Origin: Porphyromonadaceae bacterium UBA2751
Lineage (GTDB): Bacteria; Bacteroidota; Bacteroidia; Bacteroidales; Muribaculaceae
Reading direction: 5' to 3'
Length of the DNA: 64,000 nucleotides
NCBI GenBank assembly: GCA_002353285.1
Contig: DEJJ01000005.1
Span: 1-64,000, forward strand
Shown: positions 1-7,727 of the stretch, one piece after another
Layout: each line of letters begins with the position of its first letter
How positions within the stretch are numbered: position 1 is the stretch's first letter
Position numbers and translations under genes: made by a program
Notes under the pieces: generated by a model
What the model saw: the letters and a program-made list of their open reading frames with translations, nothing else
Told to the model about the DNA's origin: nothing
Databases searched by the model: none

Positions 1-1419
1 ATAAAATCATTTTCAAACGCTCGAGAATTCCAAGAGTTATTCGGAGTTCAAGAGCATGGCAACGGTGTGAAATCACGCCGTAATCGAATTCTATTGGCAT
101 TTCTCAAACATAAACCAATATGGGAGTGGTGCCACGAACATGACAACTGGGAACTGTTGGGAATCAAGAGCATGGCTGAGTTAAAGAAAACACTAATCGA
201 CACTATGGCCTACCTGGGTGTCGAGCAGGGGATGAGATATAAGGTCGAGCTCAACCAGACAACATTACGGAGCAACATATACAGTACCGACGATTTTAAG
301 GGGGTGCCTGAGGACGGCACCTCCAACTTCGTGCGCTATGTGAATCACTCCAACAACAACGGAGTCTTCAAGATGAGAGCCGGAAGGTTCTTTGGCAAGA
401 TCATCAGTGAGACATCATTGGGACAGGCTTTGCCACAACAGGTGACCACATGGCTATGTGAGGAATTCGCCGCCGACTGGGAGATTTACATCTGTGGCAC
501 TCTACCTCAATTCACCCTTCATGTGGATGACGACTTCAAGCGAATATACAGCTCTGATGATTGTGTCGGTGATTTCGGTTCATGCATGGAAGACAAGGGC
601 TATTACAGCTTCTATGAAGATTCAGTCTCGGCCAAAGCCGCTTATCTGACTGACAATGATGGCTTGGTCATTGCCCGCTGTGTGATTTTTACCGATGTCT
701 ATGACGAGGAAGGCAACAAATATGTGCTAGCCGAGCGTCAGTACTCTGTTGACGGTAAAGACATCCTCAAGCGTGTGCTGATAGAGCAACTGAAGAAGAC
801 CGACAAGATAAAGATTCAGGGCTATAAGCAGATTGGGGCTGGATGCTCAGATGTTAGAGCCTTTGTCGGTGTAAACGGAGAATCACTATGCGACAAGATG
901 TTTGAGATAAAGTGCAACCTGGAATGGGGCTCAGCACTGTCTTATCAAGACAGCTTTCGCTACTATAACATGAGTGAGAGGAAGGCATATAATCATACAA
1001 GAGCGCATTATGACTACTGCCTGGACACCACTTGCGGCAGTTTGGAAAACGCCGAGTGTGATGACGACGATGATGAAATGTTCTATGCAGAATATCAAGA
1101 CAGGGACGCCTATGAGGTGGTGGATGTGTTTTTCCACGGCGACACTATCACCTGTGATGCCGATTGTCTTGAGGATTTTGTGCATTTCAACAACGAATAT
1201 TACCACTTGGAAGACTTGACCACTTGCCCTGAATGCGAGGGGCGTATGCTGTCGCCCGACTACTATGCCGATGAGCTGCATTACAGCAGCATCACCAACA
1301 GACACTATTGCTGCCAGTCATGCCGAGAGAAGGCAGAGCAGAGATATAAAGAAGAGAGAGAACGTGAAACCGGCCAAATCCTTGAGACCATTGAGGAAGA
1401 GGCTTTAATAGCTGTGTAA
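1..1419 (+). CDS. Mobile-element protein with C-terminal Cys pairs, 5' partial
   Basis: The frame is open to the first base, and residues before the GTG at 67 read like protein, so the gene probably starts outside the window. An N-terminal part rich in basic and aromatic residues is followed by a motif around DFGSCMEDKGYY (about residue 195 of the visible product) of the kind seen in phage-encoded hypothetical proteins. After that comes a very acidic stretch (DDDDDE). The C-terminal region has several Cys pairs (CDADC, CPEC, CCQSC) that could bind zinc. It ends 4 bases before the peptidase gene, so the two are probably cotranscribed. I do not recognise a function. Confidence 0.7.
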   Translation: MKSFSNAREFQELFGVQEHGNGVKSRRNRILLAFLKHKPIWEWCHEHDNWELLGIKSMAELKKTLIDTMAYLGVEQGMRYKVELNQTTLRSNIYSTDDFKGVPEDGTSNFVRYVNHSNNNGVFKMRAGRFFGKIISETSLGQALPQQVTTWLCEEFAADWEIYICGTLPQFTLHVDDDFKRIYSSDDCVGDFGSCMEDKGYYSFYEDSVSAKAAYLTDNDGLVIARCVIFTDVYDEEGNKYVLAERQYSVDGKDILKRVLIEQLKKTDKIKIQGYKQIGAGCSDVRAFVGVNGESLCDKMFEIKCNLEWGSALSYQDSFRYYNMSERKAYNHTRAHYDYCLDTTCGSLENAECDDDDDEMFYAEYQDRDAYEVVDVFFHGDTITCDADCLEDFVHFNNEYYHLEDLTTCPECEGRMLSPDYYADELHYSSITNRHYCCQSCREKAEQRYKEERERETGQILETIEEEALIAV

Positions 1420-1423
1420 CGAC

Positions 1424-2383
1424 ATGGAATTACTGAAAAGATTGTACTCGATCCACAGTCATAGTGGAAGAGAGAAAAAAATGATTCGCTTCATTGTATA
1501 TTGGATTAAGACCAACGTGAAGGAAGCAAGAATCAAAGTTGACACCATGGGCAACATATTCGTCACAAAAGGCAACGCAGAGACTTACCCTTGTGTTGTA
1601 GCGCATATTGACGAGGTCCACAGCAAAAAGCCTAAGGACTTCAAGGTAATAGAGACCAGCGAGATCCTGTTTGGATGGTCTTCTGGGGCCAAGGATTTCA
1701 TAGGAATTGGTGCCGATGATAAATCAGGCGTATGGCTATCGCTTGTCAGTCTTAAGAAATACAACAACATCAAGGTTGCTTTATTCGTGAGTGAAGAGGT
1801 GGGCTGCATTGGCAGCTCGAAATGCGACCTGAGTTTTTTCACCGACTGTCGCTATATATTACAATGTGACCGTCGAGGTTCAGATGATTTCATCACTCAT
1901 ATTGGTGGAACAGAGCTTTGCAGCAAGGAGTTCATAGCTGCGACAGGTTTTGAGAACTACGGGTACCATCAAGAGATGGGAATGATGACCGATGTCCTCA
2001 CTTTGAAAGAGCGAGGTCTTGAAGTGTCGTGTTGCAATATCAGCTGCGGGTACTACGAGCCGCATACTTCAAGGGAGTTTACAGTGAAGTCAGACCTGCT
2101 AAACTGCCTGCACTTTGTTGAGCACATTATCGACACATGCAATGAAGTCTATCCACACAAATATCAATATACCTGGAATACTGGTTTTTATGATGACTTG
2201 TATGACTTCTATTATGATGATGTCTATACTCTTTTGACAAATCATCCCGACTTGAGTTTTGATGAAATTTGTGGGGCTTTCAAAGACTACTATCCTCAAG
2301 CTAATCTTCAAGAGCTGGAGATGACCTACGAGATGGCAAAACAAGACATTGAATATTGGAAATCAAAAGATTATGAAAACTGA
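1424..2383 (+). CDS. M20/M28-like zinc metallopeptidase of a mobile element
   Basis: 319 residues with the spaced metal-ligand pattern of M20/M28/M42 co-catalytic zinc peptidases: AHIDEVH (H61, D63), GIGADDKSG (D98/D99), SEEVGCIGS (E124/E125), D149 in QCDRRG, and H214 in YEPHTSREFT. In these families the residues bind two zinc ions and provide the catalytic Glu. The lid domain of M20 exopeptidases seems absent, and the C-terminal 100 residues are rich in Tyr and Asp. There is no signal peptide, so it should be cytoplasmic. It lies in a dense run of mobile-element genes, so it is probably element-borne. The substrate is unknown. Confidence 0.75.
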   Translation: MELLKRLYSIHSHSGREKKMIRFIVYWIKTNVKEARIKVDTMGNIFVTKGNAETYPCVVAHIDEVHSKKPKDFKVIETSEILFGWSSGAKDFIGIGADDKSGVWLSLVSLKKYNNIKVALFVSEEVGCIGSSKCDLSFFTDCRYILQCDRRGSDDFITHIGGTELCSKEFIAATGFENYGYHQEMGMMTDVLTLKERGLEVSCCNISCGYYEPHTSREFTVKSDLLNCLHFVEHIIDTCNEVYPHKYQYTWNTGFYDDLYDFYYDDVYTLLTNHPDLSFDEICGAFKDYYPQANLQELEMTYEMAKQDIEYWKSKDYEN

Positions 2384-2651
2384 CAACATTCAACAAAGCC
2401 GCGAATATCAAGCGGCAAAACAACTTGAGAGTGCATTGAACGACTATGGCTTCAACAACAAGAAATTTGCAGAGGCTATCCGTCACATGCACCCCACTTT
2501 ACAACAGAACCTTTATCGGTTAATTAAGGAGTGCATACTCTTTATGGCCGACGAGAACAACAGATTCATAGATCTCCGTAACCGTGCATCACTAGAGGGA
2601 GCAAAACAGGTAGCGGAGATTATGCGAAACCAGGCAATTCCCTTCATATAG
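2373..2651 (+). CDS. Small helical hypothetical protein
   Basis: 92 residues from the ATG at 2373. An alternative start 24 bases upstream would deepen the overlap with the peptidase gene. The 11-base overlap with the preceding stop suggests translational coupling. The sequence looks mostly helical (KQLESALNDYGFNNKKFAEAI). No family recognised. Confidence 0.6.
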   Translation: MKTDNIQQSREYQAAKQLESALNDYGFNNKKFAEAIRHMHPTLQQNLYRLIKECILFMADENNRFIDLRNRASLEGAKQVAEIMRNQAIPFI

Positions 2652-2728
2652 AAGGGACAAGTTTATTAACCAGCAACAAGGGCTCTCATCATCACATGGG
2701 GGCTCTTGCTGCATAAAACAAGAACACT

Positions 2729-2884
2729 ATGACAAGATTTTATTTCAGAATCTACCAAGCAGGTGATCCAGATGGCGACAACATTTGGATTGACGCTGAG
2801 AATGAGAGTGAGGCACGACAAGAAGTTGAACATGAGTACTGGGGGATCGATAGGTTGGAGCTCATCAGGACTCAAAAACTTTAA
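2729..2884 (+). CDS. Small acidic hypothetical protein
   Basis: A 51-residue frame starting MTRFYFRIYQAGDPDGDNI and rich in Asp and Glu. It lies in the otherwise empty 77-base-plus gap after the previous gene and ends 5 bases before the next. Its start has the same ACTATG context as its neighbours. Support is positional and compositional only. Confidence 0.5.
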   Translation: MTRFYFRIYQAGDPDGDNIWIDAENESEARQEVEHEYWGIDRLELIRTQKL

Positions 2885-2889
2885 CGACT

Positions 2890-3141
2890 ATGGCACGAAC
2901 AAAAACTAAAGCAAAGACGAAAGCCATGACTATCAAGTACTGGCTACAACTCAGTGATGGAAGTCGACGTAGAGCTTTGACCTATGTCTTCCCAATTCAC
3001 AAATCAATCGTTGAAATGCTGCTTAACCAAAACCCCGACCGAAAGGATCATTGGTGGCAGTATGTATTTAAGAAGGTGCGAATTCCAGAGGACGGCTGCA
3101 CTTACAAGACAGTAATTAACAACACAATCTATTTAATGTAA
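2890..3141 (+). CDS. Small basic hypothetical protein
   Basis: 83 residues with a Lys-rich N-terminus (MARTKTKAKTKAMTIKYW). It begins 5 bases after the preceding stop and ends 5 bases before the next start. The basic tail could contact nucleic acid, but I recognise no domain. Confidence 0.6.
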   Translation: MARTKTKAKTKAMTIKYWLQLSDGSRRRALTYVFPIHKSIVEMLLNQNPDRKDHWWQYVFKKVRIPEDGCTYKTVINNTIYLM

Positions 3142-3146
3142 CAACT

Positions 3147-3368
3147 ATGGAGACAATCACTATAAAGCAGCTCCTTAAAGCATGTAAGGAGGAGATAGCG
3201 AAAGGCAATGGAGACAAGTATATCTTAATCTCCGGCGACGACGAGGGCAATTCGTTTCATGAGCTATTTTACCTTTTCTCTCACTTGAAAGGCGAGGACA
3301 TTAGCTACGGCCTTCCTTTTGGTGTGAGCGAAGAAGATGTTAACACTAAATACATTGTGCTAGGATGA
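3147..3368 (+). CDS. Small hypothetical protein
   Basis: 73 residues. The N-terminus METITIKQLLKACKEEIAKGNGDKYILISGDDEGN resembles small phage and ICE proteins of unknown role. It ends in an ATGA overlap with the next gene, a sign of coupled translation. Confidence 0.6.
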   Translation: METITIKQLLKACKEEIAKGNGDKYILISGDDEGNSFHELFYLFSHLKGEDISYGLPFGVSEEDVNTKYIVLG

Positions 3369-3544
3369 GACTGAGTGAACAAGAATTGCGTTGGGCACAG
3401 AAAGATGTGTTCAATGCAGCTAATCATTTCGTGAGTGCCGGGCTGAGGCTCCAGGGAACCGAATACGAGCAGGCTTACCAGAGAATCTATAAAGCCTTAA
3501 ACGCACTTAATCGAAAGTTAATCAAGGACATTAACAAGATATGA
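3365..3544 (+). CDS. Small helical hypothetical protein
   Basis: 59 residues (MRLSEQELRWAQKDVFNAAN...), predicted helical. The start overlaps the previous stop as ATGA, and the next gene follows after 3 bases. The packing argues for a real gene. Function unknown. Confidence 0.55.
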   Translation: MRLSEQELRWAQKDVFNAANHFVSAGLRLQGTEYEQAYQRIYKALNALNRKLIKDINKI

Positions 3545-3547
3545 ACT

Positions 3548-3844
3548 ATGGACAACATCACCAATCAACTAATCATCATTAAACCTGATGATTTAGAAGA
3601 TGTTAAGAATGAACTACGTGAGATTAAAACTTATTTGCAAGATCTATTTTCCACAAACCCTATTTTGTGTAAGGATGAGTATATTGACCATCATGAAGCG
3701 TCAAAAATGTTCCAGATAACCACCCGTACACTTTATCAATGGAGGAAGGCAGGAATAATTAAATGCTATAAAATTGGCAGAAAAGTAAAATTCAAGCGTA
3801 GTGAGATCATTGATTTAATTGAACGTAACAAAATTGGCAATTAA
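3548..3844 (+). CDS. Excisionase-like helix-turn-helix protein
   Basis: 98 residues. A predicted coiled N-terminus (about 1-40) is followed by an HTH_17/MerR-like winged helix: DEYIDHHEASKMFQITTRTL, then YQWRKAGIIKCYKIGRKVKF. Such proteins act as recombination directionality factors or regulators in Bacteroidales mobile elements. Its position just upstream of a serine recombinase fits that role, but the pairing is inferred. Confidence 0.75.
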   Translation: MDNITNQLIIIKPDDLEDVKNELREIKTYLQDLFSTNPILCKDEYIDHHEASKMFQITTRTLYQWRKAGIIKCYKIGRKVKFKRSEIIDLIERNKIGN

Positions 3845-3851
3845 ACAAACT

Positions 3852-4205
3852 ATGGACAGAGATTTTGACTATAACTTGAAAATAGCAGAATACATCTTTG
3901 AGATTTTCAAGAGCAATTTACCTGTTGTTTGGAGCTGGGGAATAGACCCGGCTTCAATACAAGTGATAGACCTGGGAGTGAAATTCCATGTGCAAGGTTT
4001 CAAGCACAAGGGAAATGTCCAGGTGGTATATAACGAAGGAGAAGATTTATTCGAGGTTTCACTTATCGACGAAAATGACAAAACAGTGAAAACTACAGAA
4101 CATATCTTCCTTGGTGACTTGATTTCTGTGATAGACGATGCTGTGGAAAAAACTGACAATTATCAAGAACGAATTTGTCAGGAATACGGCATTGTCACAG
4201 GATAG
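3852..4205 (+). CDS. Hypothetical mobile-element protein
   Basis: 117 residues from the ATG at 3852 (MDRDFDYNLKIAEYIFEIF), 7 bases after the preceding stop. A TTG in frame at 3819 lies inside the previous gene and is less likely. The sequence alternates strand-like segments with acidic loops (FKHKGNVQVVYNEGEDLFEV). No domain recognised. Confidence 0.6.
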   Translation: MDRDFDYNLKIAEYIFEIFKSNLPVVWSWGIDPASIQVIDLGVKFHVQGFKHKGNVQVVYNEGEDLFEVSLIDENDKTVKTTEHIFLGDLISVIDDAVEKTDNYQERICQEYGIVTG

Positions 4206-4226
4206 TACACTAGTGCTGCCGATGAG

Positions 4227-4289
4227 CCATTAGTGTGTTCATTTAATGGGTGTATTCAAAAAAGTCTGTAACGGCTAATGGATACACCC
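4227..4289. repeat. Interleaved inverted repeats upstream of serine recombinase
   Basis: Two inverted repeats interleave in the 116-base gap before the recombinase. CCATTAG (4227-4233) pairs with CTAATGG (4275-4281). GGGTGTATTC (4248-4257) pairs with GGATACACCC (4280-4289) at 9 of 10 positions. They could be a recombinase binding or crossover site, or an operator. The role is inferred from position only. Confidence 0.4.
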
Positions 4290-4321
4290 TTTCAATATAT
4301 TCTTTTAATTCAAAGATTAAA

Positions 4322-4966
4322 ATGGAAACAAAAAACAAGAGGGCCGTGATTTATGCCAGAGTGAGTTCTGAAAATGACAGGCAGGACACATCACGACAAA
4401 TCACAGACCTTCAAAAATTCAGTGAAGCCCAGGATATGGAAATCGTCAAAATCTACGAGGAGCATATTTCAGGGGCTAAGAAAAATGAGGAGCGACAAGT
4501 TCTGACCGAGTGCCTGGACTACTGCACCAAGAACCATGTCGATTACCTCCTACTATCTGAACTGAGCCGCTTAGGGAGATCGACGCTGCAAGTACTGAAA
4601 TCCCTTGAGCAATTACATGAGGCTAAGGTGTCAGTCTACATTCAGAACCTTGGCATATACTCGCTTCAGGACAACGGCGAAGTGAATCCAATCGCGTCCA
4701 TCCTGATCACCGTTTTGGCTGAGATGGGCAATATCGAGCGAAGTAACATCCAATATAGGCTTAACTCAGGACGGGCTCAATATGTGAGAAATGGTGGAAA
4801 ATTAGGACGCAAGGCAGGGAGTATCAAGAGCGAGGATAAAAAACGTGAGGAGTACAAGGAGGTTATATCGCTGCTGAAACGAGGCTACTCAATCAGAAAC
4901 ACAGCGAAAATCACCGGTTACTCAAACTCAACAATCCAACGAATCAAAAAACAGTTTAAATTATGA
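4322..4966 (+). CDS. Serine site-specific recombinase (resolvase/invertase)
   Basis: 214 residues from the ATG at 4322; an earlier in-frame start would run through the inverted repeats. The N-terminal catalytic domain has AVIYARVSSENDRQ with nucleophile S15, followed by ELSRLGRSTLQVL carrying the catalytic arginines. A long linking helix leads to a C-terminal HTH_7-like DNA-binding end (about 180-212: YSIRNTAKITGYSNSTIQR). The size matches small resolvases and invertases rather than large serine integrases. It could invert or resolve DNA around the upstream repeats. It overlaps the next small frame by ATGA. Confidence 0.9.
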   Translation: METKNKRAVIYARVSSENDRQDTSRQITDLQKFSEAQDMEIVKIYEEHISGAKKNEERQVLTECLDYCTKNHVDYLLLSELSRLGRSTLQVLKSLEQLHEAKVSVYIQNLGIYSLQDNGEVNPIASILITVLAEMGNIERSNIQYRLNSGRAQYVRNGGKLGRKAGSIKSEDKKREEYKEVISLLKRGYSIRNTAKITGYSNSTIQRIKKQFKL

Positions 4967-5079
4967 AGAACAAACTATTAGAGAAACTTATGGAATGGCT
5001 GATCATAGTGACCCTTCCTACACCTACGCCGTGGCCACCGCACAGGAAGAAGGATAAGGCGAATAGAAAACGACATTGA
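4963..5079 (+). CDS. 38-residue Pro-rich peptide frame
   Basis: A short frame (MKNKLLEKLMEWLIIVTLPT...) that overlaps the recombinase stop as ATGA and ends just before a terminator. A hydrophobic segment is followed by a Pro-rich, then Lys-rich tail. Coupled position is the only support; it could be chance. Confidence 0.35.
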   Translation: MKNKLLEKLMEWLIIVTLPTPTPWPPHRKKDKANRKRH

Positions 5080-5086
5080 CCATTAA

Positions 5087-5118
5087 GAAGAGCGATTTTG
5101 ATGTCGCTTTTCTTTTTT
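5087..5118 (+). terminator. Rho-independent terminator after the recombinase
   Basis: GAAGAGCGA (5087-5095) pairs with TCGCTTTTC (5104-5112), 9 bp with one wobble, followed by a T-rich run. It closes the + strand mobile segment. Confidence 0.75.
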
Positions 5119-5362
5119 ATTATCAGCGCGTCCTTCTTCAGCGTATATTTTTTCGTTTGCGGCATTACTCAATTCACGTAAATGCGGCAGCAGCCGTCGG
5201 TATAGTGGAGGAAAAGTGAGATTGCCAAGAACTCATGCATCTCGCCCATGTCGATGGCGATGAATTGTGGCAGCTAGGTTTCGGCATTTGCCGCCCACCA
5301 CGTTGACTACTGAATGACAAAAAGCTTTTGATGTGGCCAAGAAAACTCTCAAACATAGTTTT
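5119..5362. other. Intergenic, no gene seen
   Basis: About 240 bases between convergent units. Short frames exist on both strands but none has a recognisable product, start context or coding bias. It may be a decayed junction of the mobile segment. Confidence 0.4.
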
Positions 5363-5396
5363 TTATCATTTTTTTGTTTTTTACTCAAAATGATAA
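5363..5396 (-). terminator. Hairpin directly after cobO
   Basis: TTATCATTTT (5363-5372) pairs perfectly with AAAATGATAA (5387-5396), directly beyond the cobO stop. There is no clean T run on the - strand side, so it may end transcription weakly or stabilise the 3' end. Confidence 0.45.
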
Positions 5397-5921
5397 TTAA
5401 TGGTCAAAACCGTTTCTTGAAAGTACGCCTTCCTGATAGTAATGCTTAATCTCTTTCATCTCTGTCACAAGGTCTGCATAGTCAATCAGTTCTTGAGGGG
5501 CGTAACGTCCTGTGATGATAATTTCGGTTAATTCATTTCTCTTGTTGAGCACATCAATAACCTCTTGGACAGTCACAAAGCCATAATATATGGCCAGACA
5601 CAGCTCGTCAAGCACGATAACATCATAGCATTGTGATCCAATTTTAGTCTGGCAGTGGTCAAGTGCGGCCTTTGCTGCAGCCTTGTCATTCTCATCGGGT
5701 TCTCGGTCAAGGAAACAACCAAATCCCAGTTGCTCTATCTCAACATGCTTACAGAAATTAACTATGCCAGTTTCATTGTATTTCTCATTCTTTATGAACT
5801 GACCGATGTAGGCCGTCTTGCCTGCACATAATGCTCTCACCACGATGCCAAAAGCGGCAGTCGTTTTTCCTTGTCCGTTGCCTGTGTAAATCCTGACATA
5901 GGCTTTCTCTGTTTCTTTCAT
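5397..5921 (-). CDS. cobO: Corrinoid adenosyltransferase, CobO/BtuR type
   Basis: 174 residues. It transfers the adenosyl group of ATP to reduced corrinoid Co(I), giving adenosylcobinamide or adenosylcobalamin. The P-loop GNGQGKTTAAFG lies near residues 13-24, and the family segment VIVLDEL is at about residue 100. The length matches the family (about 170-200). I chose ATG 5921; the frame runs 62 codons further but that part is riboswitch leader. It is separate from the main B12 operon and has its own promoter and riboswitch. A PduO-type enzyme for the same step is encoded at 11120-11620. Confidence 0.93.
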   Translation of the reverse strand: MKETEKAYVRIYTGNGQGKTTAAFGIVVRALCAGKTAYIGQFIKNEKYNETGIVNFCKHVEIEQLGFGCFLDREPDENDKAAAKAALDHCQTKIGSQCYDVIVLDELCLAIYYGFVTVQEVIDVLNKRNELTEIIITGRYAPQELIDYADLVTEMKEIKHYYQEGVLSRNGFDH

Positions 5922-5947
5922 TTTACTCTTGTTTTTTTCAATGAAAA

Positions 5948-5985
5948 GGTCACACCCAAAGATGCAGTGCAACTTAGATGTGACC
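5948..5985 (-). terminator. Candidate riboswitch expression platform hairpin
   Basis: In the cobO leader, GGTCACATC pairs with GGTGTGACC (9 bp, one wobble, + strand halves 5977-5985 and 5948-5956), followed on the - strand by TTTT. It lies between the B12 aptamer and the cobO start, so it could be the attenuator. The T run is short. Confidence 0.5.
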
Positions 5986-6195
5986 AACCATTGAAGTCTA
6001 GTTACTATATAATGTGCTGTGTGGCAGAACACAATGACACATCTCACATCCAAGATTGCTTTGGACGTGGAAACAAAGAAGATGCAGGCGTAAATATCAC
6101 GCAACAATACACCCCTTGCAAGAATTTAATAGGGATTGATACCGCGTTAGGTCCTTGTTCTGTCTCTAATCCACGAGAGCCAAAAGCAATATGTC

Positions 6196-6362
6196 CAACT
6201 TGGCAGGTCTTCTGACTTATCCCATTGTCGGCACGGCCTTCCCATCAATGATGACAGTGACGCTATGTGTGTGACAACTTAAAGGGGAAATACAGCAGCG
6301 GGTCTGTTCAGGATTCTCACCTGATTCCCTTTTAATTCACGCTATGTGAAACATAGGTGAAA
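6196..6362 (-). promoter_or_regulatory. Cobalamin (B12) riboswitch upstream of cobO
   Basis: On the - strand the conserved core GGGAATCAGGTGAGAATCC (6311-6329) is followed by GGGAAGGCC and the B12 box AGTCAGAAGACCTGCC (6202-6217), in the order of known AdoCbl aptamers. It is expected to lower cobO expression when cobalamin is plentiful. The aptamer ends about 270 bases before the start codon, an unusually long leader. Confidence 0.93.
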
Positions 6363-6377
6363 CCAAATTTTCGACTG

Positions 6378-6408
6378 CAAAATTACTACTTTTTTTGTGT
6401 TCACCAAA
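6378..6408 (-). promoter_or_regulatory. Bacteroidetes-type promoter for the cobO riboswitch
   Basis: TTTG (6405-6408), a 19-base spacer, then TAATTTTG (6378-6385) on the - strand: an exact match to TTTG-N19-TAnnTTTG. The predicted start is near 6371, just before the aptamer. Confidence 0.8.
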
Positions 6409-6458
6409 ATTTCCATCTGTTTTTCCCCGATTAAACCTATACAGAAACGATACAGAAA

Positions 6459-6486
6459 CTATGTGTAAAAACTGCTTCACACATAG
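6459..6486. terminator. Perfect 8-bp hairpin, possible terminator of the small - strand gene
   Basis: CTATGTGT (6459-6466) pairs with ACACATAG (6479-6486). On the - strand it is followed by TTTCTG. It lies between the small gene ending at 6589 and the cobO promoter and could separate the two units. Confidence 0.4.
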
Positions 6487-6588
6487 AGGCAAGAGACGTT
6501 TTCCGCACCTTCACAGTACGATAACCGCCTTTCTATAATAACGTTAAAATGACTTTTTTGAATTTTGCAAGATGGTGATAGCTGAACA

Positions 6589-6765
6589 CTACTGTTTATT
6601 GTCGTTTTTAGCCTCAACGTCTTTATCCTCAGTTTTTACAGACTTTTCGTCAGTTTCCTCATGATTGGTGTGATGCTCGTGATATGACTTTATGGTTTCT
6701 TCGTATTTGGCTTGCTTCTCGAAGAGAAGATTATAATCAGCCTCATCATAATTGCGTCGTCTCAT
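6589..6765 (-). CDS. 58-residue hydrophilic protein
   Basis: From ATG 6765 the frame begins MRRRNYDEADYNLLFEKQAK and ends in a highly charged Glu/Lys/Asp tail. No domain or membrane segment. A consensus promoter ends about 20 bases upstream of this start, so the 17-codon longer frame is unlikely. It is a stand-alone gene between the two B12 units. Function unknown. Confidence 0.55.
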   Translation of the reverse strand: MRRRNYDEADYNLLFEKQAKYEETIKSYHEHHTNHEETDEKSVKTEDKDVEAKNDNKQ

Positions 6766-6785
6766 AATGAAATTTTTTTTCAATG

Positions 6786-6816
6786 CAAAATTACACTTTT
6801 CTAGGGGAACTTGCAA
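6786..6816 (-). promoter_or_regulatory. Promoter of the 58-residue gene
   Basis: TTGC (6813-6816), a 19-base spacer and TAATTTTG (6786-6793) on the - strand. The predicted start near 6779 leaves a leader of about 14 bases before ATG 6765. Confidence 0.65.
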
Positions 6817-7035
6817 GAATTTCTACCACTTTTCAAGGGGAACTCGGATTTTGATTTCTTAAGGAACAACAATAGAAATCATAAATAAAAAAATAACCCA
6901 TTGTTTACCAATGAATTATTCAACGGTGCGCCTGATAGAAGTGGAAAATTGCCTGTCAAAAAACAATAAGACATAAGGCTCGTTGATTTCCGTACACTTG
7001 AGGTGTCACAAAATATCTTGTTGTGTCATTTAATG

Positions 7036-7647
7036 TCACGAACTGCAAAAAAAAGTAAGGTTGATTAGGGTGTTATAAAGGGATTGTTGGTCTTTGGTTA
7101 TATGGTTGGCAATTGGGATGAGGCATGGGGCTGGAGGATTGGAGAGGCCAGCAGCGATGGCGATGTGGGCATGTTGCATGGCTTGGAGGTCGTTGTGACC
7201 GTCGCCAATGAAGACAACCGTCTCGCCCTGTTCTTTGAAATGATCTACGATTAGTTCTTTCTTGATGATGCTGGCAATTTCCACCAATTTATCATCGCAC
7301 GTAATGGCTTGTGAGCAAAACCCTTGGCACCCTAATCGCTGTATCAGCGACGAGCACCAGCAGTCGATATTGCTGGTAACAACAGCACACTGGGCCTTAT
7401 GTTCGCTTATAAACTGGTAAATCTTTTCGTAAAGCGGTACCGATGCAAGTAGCTTTGCCACTTCCTTGACCGAGCAGTCTCGCAACATCATGACTCGATT
7501 TCTCAAGCTTTGCTCATAAGGCACAGCACCACTCACTGCCTGCTCAGTGAGTTGTGCCATATCGCCCTCAGCGCCAAAATGACGGGCAATGATAGGCAAA
7601 GTCTCTTGCTGAGTAACCGTTCCGTCTAAATCGAAAAGAAATTTCAT
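7036..7647 (-). CDS. HAD-superfamily phosphatase, SerB/ThrH-like
   Basis: 203 residues. Motif I is FLFDLDGTVT at the N-terminus, motif II is the VVTSNID segment (about 90), and motif IV is FIGDGHND (about 145). This is the order of subfamily IB enzymes related to phosphoserine phosphatase. It is the last gene of the cobalamin run, 80 bases after cbiB, so it may be cotranscribed. A role with phosphorylated small molecules of the nucleotide-loop or aminopropanol branch is possible but inferred. No hairpin terminator is evident after it. Confidence 0.8.
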   Translation of the reverse strand: MKFLFDLDGTVTQQETLPIIARHFGAEGDMAQLTEQAVSGAVPYEQSLRNRVMMLRDCSVKEVAKLLASVPLYEKIYQFISEHKAQCAVVTSNIDCWCSSLIQRLGCQGFCSQAITCDDKLVEIASIIKKELIVDHFKEQGETVVFIGDGHNDLQAMQHAHIAIAAGLSNPPAPCLIPIANHITKDQQSLYNTLINLTFFCSS

Positions 7648-7727
7648 GTGCTATGGTTCTTGGGCTTTTGTAAAAATAGGGAAATCTGTTTGTGTAGTAA
7701 GATTTGATAGTTTTACAGTATTGACAG

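Noticed and set aside
5174..5356. 60-codon frame on the - strand after the recombinase terminator
   Set aside because: No start context, no family resemblance, and low-complexity Ser/Pro composition typical of chance frames.
5871..6215. Open frame of 114 codons on the + strand over the cobO leader
   Set aside because: It overlaps the B12 aptamer and cobO start on the other strand and has no recognisable product.
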